DNA of 64,000 nucleotides from Savagea serpentis (GTDB lineage: Bacteria; Bacillota; Bacilli; Bacillales_A; Planococcaceae). The stretch's first letter is position 1; each line of letters opens with the position of its first letter. Below are positions 55,927 to 64,000 of this stretch, piece after piece. The stretch lies in contig NZ_JADKPV010000004.1 of the NCBI RefSeq assembly GCF_015351395.1, forward strand, positions 163,892 to 227,891. Direction: 5' to 3'. The notes below the pieces were generated by a model. That model was not told where the DNA came from. It worked only from the letters and a program-made list of their open reading frames with translations, and ran no database searches. The position numbers were made by a program, and so were the translations under genes.

Positions 55927-57504
55927 CTACTCTTTAATTTCAATTTCTGTAATACTTAATGAATTGTCTGGTAATAAATAAGCTCCTTCGATATAATCGC
56001 GTTTTCCTGCTAACGTACGAGTTGTCGCTAAGAAAATCCAAGGTGCGTCATTCCATGCCTCTTGTTGCACAATTTTGTAAGCTGCTGCACGATCATCTGA
56101 ATTTGCTGTTTCTAATGCTGCTGCAATTCCAGCATTCACTTTATCATTTGAATAGTACGATACGTTGTAAGAGTTCGGTGGGAAGGCAGCTTCTCCGCCG
56201 ATCAATGGACGAATGCCCCAATCGGCATCTCCTGTTGACGGTGACCAACCACCGTAGTAAATACCGACTTCAGCATCTGCAGGGTTTTCTACAGACCAAA
56301 TGCGATCCGATAATGTTCCAGATTCCATCGGTAACACTTCAAGCTCTACATTAATTTGGGCTAATTGTTGTTGGAGGAACTCCATCGCTTTGACAGCCGT
56401 CGAACTATTGCCGCCCCATACTGTCGTTTTAAAGCCAGATTCATATCCTGCTTCTTTTAATAATTCTTTCGCTTTTTCAACATCGAAGCCATAAGGAGTT
56501 TGTTTTTCATAATATTGAACGTTCGGTGCAATAATTGAATCTAACACATCTGCTTCTCCGTTGAGCACAACTTTAATAAATGCTTCTTTATTTACCGCTA
56601 AGTTGAGCGCTTCACGCACTTTCGGGTTGTTGAAAGGCTCTTTCATCGTATTTAATGATGCATATTGAACGACGATCGAGGGTTCAGAATCCACAACAAT
56701 TCCGTCTTTTCCTTGTAACGCTTCGACTTGTTCAGTCGGAACAGGATAGATGAAATCAGCCTCTCCCGTTTGTAACATCGCAACACGTGAGCCATTTTCT
56801 GTTACTGGTTTGAATGTTACTTTATCTACTTTCGGGTATCCTTCTTTCCAATAATTTCCATTCTTTTCAACTTCTAAATATTCACTTGGACGCCAGTCAA
56901 CAAATTTAAATGGACCTGTTCCTACAGGATGACGTGCAACGTCTTTCCCAAACTCTTCAAGAGCTTTCGGGCTTTGAATTCCTCCTGCTGGGTGAGCGAA
57001 TGTATTTAACATCGCACCGAACGGTTCTGATAAAGTAAATTTCACTTCATAGTCAGAAATAATTTCAATTGTATCGATTAATCCGTATAAACTTTGGCGC
57101 TTTAATCCGTTTTCTGGATTCGCTACACGCTCGAAATTCACTTTTACTGCTTCGGCATTGAATGGTGTTCCATCATGGAACTCAATTCCTTCACGTAATT
57201 TGAACGTAAACTCTGTCGCCTCTTCATTCGATTCATAAGACTCTGCTAAAACAGGGATGACATTCATTTCTTCATCAAATCCGACTAATCCTTCAATCAT
57301 CGTTTTTTGAACAGAGTTTGACAATGTATCGTTCGTATCGTGTGGATCCATTCCTGTTAATGTGGCACTCACTGCAATTGTCACATCTTTATTCGTTTTA
57401 TCTACTTTCTTTACTTCTTTTTCCCCTTCTTCGCCTCCAGAACAAGCTACTAAACTAAAAATTAAAACGAGCAATAAACCAAAACGTACATATGCTTTTT
57501 TCAT
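55927..57504 (-). CDS. dppE: Peptide ABC transporter substrate-binding lipoprotein (DppE-like)
   Basis: A 525-residue extracellular binding protein of the SBP_bac_5 family. The signal peptide ends in the lipobox SLVACS (Cys about residue 21). The segment FKLREGIEFHDGTPFNAEAVKVNFER (about residues 97-122, shown by its key residues) is typical of peptide-binding proteins, as is the LNTFAHPAGG region. Related proteins bind glutathione, dipeptides or nickel; the operon with D-aminopeptidase suggests peptides. Confidence 0.92.
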   Translation of the reverse strand: MKKAYVRFGLLLVLIFSLVACSGGEEGEKEVKKVDKTNKDVTIAVSATLTGMDPHDTNDTLSNSVQKTMIEGLVGFDEEMNVIPVLAESYESNEEATEFTFKLREGIEFHDGTPFNAEAVKVNFERVANPENGLKRQSLYGLIDTIEIISDYEVKFTLSEPFGAMLNTFAHPAGGIQSPKALEEFGKDVARHPVGTGPFKFVDWRPSEYLEVEKNGNYWKEGYPKVDKVTFKPVTENGSRVAMLQTGEADFIYPVPTEQVEALQGKDGIVVDSEPSIVVQYASLNTMKEPFNNPKVREALNLAVNKEAFIKVVLNGEADVLDSIIAPNVQYYEKQTPYGFDVEKAKELLKEAGYESGFKTTVWGGNSSTAVKAMEFLQQQLAQINVELEVLPMESGTLSDRIWSVENPADAEVGIYYGGWSPSTGDADWGIRPLIGGEAAFPPNSYNVSYYSNDKVNAGIAAALETANSDDRAAAYKIVQQEAWNDAPWIFLATTRTLAGKRDYIEGAYLLPDNSLSITEIEIKE

Positions 57505-57522
57505 AGACCATTCTCCCTTATT

Positions 57523-58539
57523 CTATTTTATATTTGCACATTCCAACTGAAAACGTGGAACGAGTTTCCCTACAACTTCTTTTCGTCCATTTAATATTTC
57601 AGTGTGCACATACTGATCCAACTGTTGAAGTTGCTCATCTGAAATTAGTTCTAATTGCTTTAACACTTCAAGGGTTCCAGTAGAAGTCGCTCTTCCATTT
57701 CCATCTTCTACTTTTAGCGCAATGCCGATTCCTCGCTCTTTCACTCCGACACAGTACACGCCTTCCGCACCTGCTTTACCGAACATCGCACCATCCATCA
57801 CTCGCATGAAGTCTGTACAGAATCGATCTGTCCCTCCTACCATGGCTGGCTCATGCATCATGGAGTTTGTCACTCGATGAATCGCTTCTTGTCGTGCTTC
57901 CGGTAATAATTTCGGTTGCGCTAATTTGGCAAAAGCGAGCGCTAAATTTTTTAACGGTACAGCATGAACAGGTAAACCACAACCATCTACACCGAGTCTT
58001 ATTTCTTCTGTTGGAGTTTCCGTCATGTCACTTACAATTTGTAAAACATGTTGTTGGACTGGGTGTTCAATTTTATAATAATCATTTGTATCCGCTTTCA
58101 TTTGAAGAGTAGTCGCTAACATGCCGCTATGCTTTCCTGAACAGTTGTTATATTCTTGTGTAATTTCTCGATGTTCTAAAATAATTTTCCGGTACGCTTC
58201 ATCCCACCGTGGCGCATGGGTACCACATCTTAAATCGTCCGTCGTTAAATGAAGACGATCTAATATTTCGTGCACTCGTTCTGTATGTTGTGCTTCTCCA
58301 TTATGTGAAGCGCAAGCTAATGATATGTCCGCTTCAGAAAACTGATACGTATCCGCAGCCCCTGACTCGATTAAAGATAAAGCTTGAATCGGTTTCATCG
58401 AAGAGCGTCCAAATACAAATTGCTCAATATCTCCGACTTGGCACAGCTCATTTCCTTCGAAATCGACGACCGCAATATGTACACGGTGCTTACTTTCCAC
58501 ATATTCTCCCCGATAGACGTCAATAAATCCCTCTCTCAT
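57523..58539 (-). CDS. Asparaginase II family protein (Rhizobium ReAII-like)
   Basis: A 338-residue hydrolase unlike the classical L-asparaginases. FGRSSMKPIQALSL holds the SxxK active site (about residues 46-52), and NNCSGKHSGML has the cysteine and lysine of the ReAII-type zinc site. It would release ammonia from asparagine or related compounds. The ATG at 58539 is 8 bases after GGGAG; a TTG two codons upstream is too close. It is the first gene of the operon that continues with dppE 18 bases later, so it may act on imported peptides' products. Confidence 0.88.
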   Translation of the reverse strand: MREGFIDVYRGEYVESKHRVHIAVVDFEGNELCQVGDIEQFVFGRSSMKPIQALSLIESGAADTYQFSEADISLACASHNGEAQHTERVHEILDRLHLTTDDLRCGTHAPRWDEAYRKIILEHREITQEYNNCSGKHSGMLATTLQMKADTNDYYKIEHPVQQHVLQIVSDMTETPTEEIRLGVDGCGLPVHAVPLKNLALAFAKLAQPKLLPEARQEAIHRVTNSMMHEPAMVGGTDRFCTDFMRVMDGAMFGKAGAEGVYCVGVKERGIGIALKVEDGNGRATSTGTLEVLKQLELISDEQLQQLDQYVHTEILNGRKEVVGKLVPRFQLECANIK

Positions 58540-58570
58540 AAACAACTCTCCCTCACAAAATCTTTTTTAC

Positions 58571-58599
58571 ATCATAAAACAACTTAAAAGAACTTGCAA
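58571..58599 (-). promoter_or_regulatory. Sigma-A promoter of the ans-dpp operon
   Basis: TTGCAA, 17 bases, TATGAT on the minus strand, about 35 bases before the asparaginase start. Confidence 0.75.
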
Positions 58600-58600
58600 G

Positions 58601-58615
58601 TATTTTCTGAAAAAT
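58601..58615 (-). promoter_or_regulatory. Candidate CodY box
   Basis: ATTTTTCAGAAAATA on the minus strand matches the CodY consensus AATTTTCWGAAAATT at 13 of 15 positions and abuts the -35 element. CodY represses dpp in B. subtilis, so amino-acid-dependent control of this operon is likely. Confidence 0.7.
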
Positions 58616-58655
58616 CTTTCAATTATTTTTTTGGAACGGTGCTGTGAAATGACAA

Positions 58656-58694
58656 ACAAAAAAAGACGATCCCTCAATGATGAGAAATCGTCTT
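58656..58694 (-). terminator. Terminator of pdxS
   Basis: AAGACGAT/ATCGTCTT with further CTCA/TGAG pairing inside and a run of T on the minus strand. Confidence 0.88.
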
Positions 58695-58703
58695 AAAAAA
58701 TTG

Positions 58704-59552
58704 TTATTTACTGCGGTTCGCCATTAAATCTGAACCTGTTAATTCAGACATTTCGATCCCTTTCATCGGCTCGCCAAGGCCTTTAGAAAGTTCCGCAATT
58801 AATTGATAATCTTGATAGTTTGCTGTCGCTTCAACAATTGCACGCGCAAATTTTTCAGGGTTTTCTGATTTGAAAATACCTGAACCTACGAATACACCGT
58901 CCGCTCCTAATTCCATCATGAGCGCTGCGTCCGCTGGTGTTGCAACGCCACCTGCTGCATAATTTGTGACCGGTAAACGACCTGCTTCTTTAATTTGTTT
59001 TAAAATTTCATAAGGTGCTCCGAGATCACGCGCTTCTGTCATTAATTCATCGTCATTCATACCGACGATTTTTTTCACATGTGCATTAATTTCACGTAAG
59101 TGACGAACCGCTTCTACGATGTTTCCTGTTCCTGGTTCACCTTTCGTACGAAGCATTTGAGCGCCTTCACCTAATCGACGTGTCGCTTCCCCCAAGTTAC
59201 GTGCACCACATACGAAAGGTACCTTGTATTCGCTTTTCAATAAGTGGAACTCTTCGTCTGCTGGTGTTAAAACTTCACTTTCATCGATATAATCGACATT
59301 CATCGCTTCTAACGTACGCGCTTCTGAAATATGTCCGATACGGCATTTTGCCATAACTGGAATTGAAACCGCTGCTTGCACTTCTTCCACGATGCTCGGG
59401 TTCGCCATACGAGCAACGCCCCCTGCTTTACGAATATCTGAAGGGACACGTTCTAATGCCATAACCGCTACTGCCCCTGCTGCCTCTGCAATTTTTGCTT
59501 GTTCTGCGTTAATGACGTCCATAATGACGCCACCTTTTTTCCATTCAACCAT
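58704..59552 (-). CDS. pdxS: Pyridoxal 5'-phosphate synthase subunit PdxS
   Basis: A 282-residue TIM-barrel lyase that builds PLP from ribose 5-phosphate, glyceraldehyde 3-phosphate and ammonia. [35 protein letters not shown] (by its motifs), [12 protein letters not shown] (catalytic lysine) and the phosphate site [13 protein letters not shown] are conserved. The N-terminus is about 12 residues shorter than in B. subtilis; the ATG at 59552 follows AGGGGA. The usual next gene pdxT, which supplies the ammonia, is absent here. It is divergent from pdxR. Confidence 0.95.
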   Translation of the reverse strand: MVEWKKGGVIMDVINAEQAKIAEAAGAVAVMALERVPSDIRKAGGVARMANPSIVEEVQAAVSIPVMAKCRIGHISEARTLEAMNVDYIDESEVLTPADEEFHLLKSEYKVPFVCGARNLGEATRRLGEGAQMLRTKGEPGTGNIVEAVRHLREINAHVKKIVGMNDDELMTEARDLGAPYEILKQIKEAGRLPVTNYAAGGVATPADAALMMELGADGVFVGSGIFKSENPEKFARAIVEATANYQDYQLIAELSKGLGEPMKGIEMSELTGSDLMANRSK

Positions 59553-59594
59553 AATGATTCCCCTTTCTTTCATTAACTTTAGTATAATGAAATT

Positions 59595-59638
59595 TGACCA
59601 CATTAAAATGACCAGTTAATAAGTATTTAACCAGGTCA
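59595..59638. promoter_or_regulatory. Candidate PdxR operator between pdxS and pdxR
   Basis: There are two direct TGACCA copies (59595-59600 and 59609-59614) and an inverted GGTCA (59634-59638) that pairs with the second copy as TGACC-N-GTTAA versus TTAACC-N-GGTCA. The pdxS promoter shows a TATACT but no good -35 element, which fits an activator-dependent promoter. Confidence 0.6.
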
Positions 59639-59653
59639 GATAGGAGGGGTTGT

Positions 59654-61045
59654 ATGGAATTTTTATTTATTGAACTTCAAAAAAACAACCAGCCTTTATA
59701 CGAACAAATCTATGAACAAGTGCGCAATAAAATTGCAGACAATGAACTGCAACCCGGCGATAAGCTTCCCTCTAAACGAAAGTTAGCTAATTTTTTAGAA
59801 GTGAGTCAAACGACCATTGAACTTGCCTATGCCCAACTACATGCGGAAGGGTATATTCGGTCTGAAGCACGACGAGGATTTTTTGTCGAACAAATTGATG
59901 AGCTCACTCCTGTCAGCGCTCCTGTCGCTCTTACAGAAACAGAAGAAACTCAAAAATTGCCTTATCTATATGACTTTTCACCAGGTACAATTGATACGAG
60001 TGAATTTCCTTTTGCGACTTGGCGCAAATATGCTAAAGAAATAATCGATGAATCGTATCAAGACTTATTACAACTAGGCCACCCTCAAGGAGATGCTGAA
60101 TTACGTTCTGAAATTGCACACTATATTGCACACTCGCGAGGGGTTCAATGCACGCCGGAACAAATTATTATCGGATCAGGAACCGAGCAATTAATGGCTC
60201 TTTTATTACGAATGCTGGGGGAGCAATCGCTCTTTGCAATCGAAAATCCAGGATATTTACAAATGCACCCTGTTTTCGAACACCATCATCACCCAATTGT
60301 TCCAATCGACGTCGATCAAGATGGAATGATTGTGGAACAACTTATACAAAGTGAAGCAACTGCAGCTTTCGTGACGCCTTCTCATCAATTTCCAACCGGT
60401 GCTGTGTTATCCGCTTCACGGAAGGCAGCACTTCTAAATTGGGCTTACGCTCGCAAGGAACGTTTTATTATAGAGGACGATTATGACAGTGAATTTCGCT
60501 ATAGTGGACGTCCCATTCCCTCTTTAAAAAGCTTAGACCAACATGGGAAGGTCATCTATATGAGCACATTCTCTAAAGCTTTTATGCCTTCTTTACGTAT
60601 GGCGTACATGGTACTTCCTCCGACTTTGTATGAAACATTTAAATATGATGTCATCCAATATGCAGCGACCGTCCCGAGATTTGACCAACATATCGTGGCG
60701 CGCTTTATGCAAAATGGACATTTCGCACGCCACCTGAATCGAATGCGCACTGTGTACAAACGTAAAATGCAAGCGGTCATTGAAACGCTGGACACTTTTT
60801 CACCTACTCTTACCTTTTTCGGCGAACATGCTGGAATGCACGTGATGATTCAATTGGACGATGACCGCTCCGAAACACAATTAGTTTCATTAGCAAAGCA
60901 ACAAAATATCCGCATTGTCGGAATCTCTCAATATTATGTTCAACGAGCCGAACAACGTCCTACATTTTTACTTGGTTTCGGAGGAATCCCTAACGAACAG
61001 ATTCCTAAAGCAATTCATAGTTTACTAACATGCTGGGAACTATGA
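59654..61045 (+). CDS. pdxR: MocR-type regulator PdxR (GntR wing-helix plus aminotransferase domain)
   Basis: A 463-residue regulator. Residues 1-75 are a GntR winged helix (LPSKRKLANFLEVSQTTIELAYAQL), joined by a linker to a fold-type I aminotransferase-like domain (about 115-463) with the PLP lysine in STFSKAFMPSLRM. MocR proteins of this kind bind PLP and control vitamin B6 synthesis; the divergent pdxS and the repeat in between support PdxR. Its last codons overlap the end of the convergent dacA-like gene by 6 bases. Confidence 0.92.
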   Translation: MEFLFIELQKNNQPLYEQIYEQVRNKIADNELQPGDKLPSKRKLANFLEVSQTTIELAYAQLHAEGYIRSEARRGFFVEQIDELTPVSAPVALTETEETQKLPYLYDFSPGTIDTSEFPFATWRKYAKEIIDESYQDLLQLGHPQGDAELRSEIAHYIAHSRGVQCTPEQIIIGSGTEQLMALLLRMLGEQSLFAIENPGYLQMHPVFEHHHHPIVPIDVDQDGMIVEQLIQSEATAAFVTPSHQFPTGAVLSASRKAALLNWAYARKERFIIEDDYDSEFRYSGRPIPSLKSLDQHGKVIYMSTFSKAFMPSLRMAYMVLPPTLYETFKYDVIQYAATVPRFDQHIVARFMQNGHFARHLNRMRTVYKRKMQAVIETLDTFSPTLTFFGEHAGMHVMIQLDDDRSETQLVSLAKQQNIRIVGISQYYVQRAEQRPTFLLGFGGIPNEQIPKAIHSLLTCWEL

Positions 61046-62335
61046 CGCTAAAAATTGATTCGTCACGTTCCACCACTCTTTAAAAAACATTCCAATTCCT
61101 TGGAAGAATAATCGAAACGAACTCGTCATCGCGACATCTTCTGCAACGACGAGTGTCACATAATGACTTTTGTCTACAATATAATTGTACTCTTGTTTAT
61201 CATCATACGTAACATATGCATATCCGATGACAGCTCCTGCCTTCACAGGGGCTTCTAACGGCTCTTTTAAAGAATAGACGACTTCCACATGGGCTTCTCG
61301 TTCAGAGTCATTAGGAAGTAGTGTGCGGATCGATTCTGAAGCGATTACGTTTACTTTCTTTTGAACGCCTCGTAAAACAGGATAAGTTGCATAGTTTTTA
61401 ATTTGAGCGCCTTCTTGTACAACTTCCAAATCGGTATACTGTAAAAATATATCGTCCATTAATCGTTTCACAACGTCGTATCGAGCTAACTCAGACCGCT
61501 CACCATTTGTTTTACTATCTAAAAGAACTGCAAGAAGACGTTGTTTGCCACGTTTTCCAGACGCAAGTAATGAAAACCCTGCTAAATTGCTTTCCCCGAC
61601 CATCGCACTGTCAATATATGAAATTTCATGTAATTTTCCTTCTAACATGCTATTACGATTTTCATAAACCTCTTCACCCCACTGCAATTCTTTGCGACTC
61701 ATATCATCTCCTAGTAATGGATGAAGCTGATAAGTGTGATACATTAACTCACCTAATGCACGTGCAGTTCCTACTGATTCACTGTCTGCGCTCTCCATAT
61801 CGCTTCCCATCTGAATCAAAAGCTCTCCATTTTCTCCTGACGCACTTGTAAATAATGTCTGATCTAATTGTAGTTCTTTAGCTACTTCGTTCATTCGCTT
61901 CACAAAATTCACTTCAGACCCATCGATTATTTCCGCGAAAGCAACACTAGCCGCAGTAGATTGCGTAATCGTTAACGCATCGTATAATTGTTCAATCGAT
62001 ACCTCTGTCCCTGCTTCCAAAGGAAGATCAAAAAAAGAAGGTTCTTTTGAAACAGTAGCGACATAGTCTGACACGGTATACATTTGTCCTTTTGTAATTT
62101 GTCCTTCCTTGAGCTGCTGTAAAACAATATATAAAGTCATCCATTGACTTAATTGCGCAATGCCTCGAACTTCATCAATATGGGTCGCTTCTAAAATTGT
62201 ACCTGTATGCATATCGATAAGTAGTGAACTATCACTTGTCGATTCCGAAATAGCTTCTTCTTCAGCGAAGACCACAACTGGAAAAATCGACACACTTAAC
62301 AACACACATAAAGCAATTAGCCATTTTTGAACCAT
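61040..62335 (-). CDS. DacA (PBP5)-like protein with degenerate active site
   Basis: A 431-residue exported protein with a signal peptide (to about residue 24), a D,D-carboxypeptidase-like domain, a PBP5 C-terminal beta domain (about 320-395) and a C-terminal amphipathic/hydrophobic helix (about 405-431). Position after guaB matches dacA. However, where ASMTK-x-MT is expected the sequence is AQLSQWMT (60-67: Ser to Gln61, Lys to Gln64), the SxN motif has become QST or ST with no Asn (125-127), and KTG is MVG (245-247). I checked all three regions in the DNA. The enzyme is probably inactive; it may bind peptidoglycan or regulate. Confidence 0.9.
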   Translation of the reverse strand: MVQKWLIALCVLLSVSIFPVVVFAEEEAISESTSDSSLLIDMHTGTILEATHIDEVRGIAQLSQWMTLYIVLQQLKEGQITKGQMYTVSDYVATVSKEPSFFDLPLEAGTEVSIEQLYDALTITQSTAASVAFAEIIDGSEVNFVKRMNEVAKELQLDQTLFTSASGENGELLIQMGSDMESADSESVGTARALGELMYHTYQLHPLLGDDMSRKELQWGEEVYENRNSMLEGKLHEISYIDSAMVGESNLAGFSLLASGKRGKQRLLAVLLDSKTNGERSELARYDVVKRLMDDIFLQYTDLEVVQEGAQIKNYATYPVLRGVQKKVNVIASESIRTLLPNDSEREAHVEVVYSLKEPLEAPVKAGAVIGYAYVTYDDKQEYNYIVDKSHYVTLVVAEDVAMTSSFRLFFQGIGMFFKEWWNVTNQFLAS

Positions 62336-62350
62336 ATGCCATCCTCCTTT

Positions 62351-62386
62351 AAAAAAGCACCCTAACGAAAAACTCGCTGGGTGCTT
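62351..62386 (-). terminator. Terminator of guaB
   Basis: AAGCACCC/GGGTGCTT with a longer inner loop, followed by TTTTTT on the minus strand. Confidence 0.88.
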
Positions 62387-62394
62387 GAATCGAT

Positions 62395-64000
<1,606 letters not shown>

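Overview
The window is about 64 kb of chromosome from a low-GC Gram-positive bacterium of the order Bacillales. The evidence is strong AGGAGG-type ribosome binding sites, T-box leaders, a long (Alu-containing) SRP RNA, Rrf2/YwnA-, HssRS- and PdxR-type regulators, and a gene order on the minus strand (guaB, dacA-like, pdxS, serS, dgk, dck, ffs, dnaX, yaaK, recR, yaaL) that matches the origin-proximal cluster of Bacillus. I cannot name the genus. No transposase, prophage or CRISPR array was seen.

Layout. 1-2.9 kb: the end of an Mga-like regulator, then a nitroreductase/DoxX/YwnB set and its Rrf2 regulator, with two matching operators. 3-5.4 kb: proS of the archaeal type behind a T-box, and an orphan class D sortase. 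5.5-20.2 kb: a 13-gene minus-strand catabolic operon (E1alpha, E1beta, E2, E3, SDR, ALDH, Zn-ADH, VOC, two more SDRs, TRAP transporter DctP-Q-M). A consensus sigma-54 promoter with a cre-like site precedes it, and a sigma-54 activator gene is divergent to it. 20-33 kb: a VbhA-like small protein, topB, an AarF kinase, an MMPL transporter operon beside an HssRS-like two-component system, yaaL-recR-yaaK-dnaX, ffs and tRNA-Ser(UGA). 33.6-41 kb: a DUF3221 lipoprotein, thrB-thrC-hom divergent from aspartokinase, and HemAT. 41-49 kb: dck/dgk, tadA, serS with a T-box, a Nudix hydrolase, D-amino acid transaminase, an AbgT transporter and a dicarboxylate/glutamate symporter. 49-58.7 kb: a nine-gene peptide-scavenging operon (asparaginase, DppEBCDF, an unrecognised regulator, D-aminopeptidase DppA, a DmpA-type peptidase) behind a sigma-A promoter and a CodY-like box. 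58.7-64 kb: pdxS and divergent pdxR, a DacA-like protein, and guaB.

How they work together. The sigma-54 operon looks like a complete import-oxidation-cleavage route for a carboxylate. TRAP imports it, SDR/ADH enzymes oxidise hydroxyls, an acetoin-dehydrogenase-like complex cleaves an alpha-hydroxyketone to an acyl-CoA and an aldehyde, and ALDH removes the aldehyde. The substrate is unknown and this is the best candidate for an undescribed system. The dpp-type operon and the D-amino acid transaminase suggest scavenging of peptides that contain D-residues. The most unusual single gene is the DacA homologue at 61040-62335. It sits at the standard dacA locus but has lost the SxxK serine and lysine, the SxN asparagine and the KTG lysine and threonine, so it is probably a pseudoenzyme.
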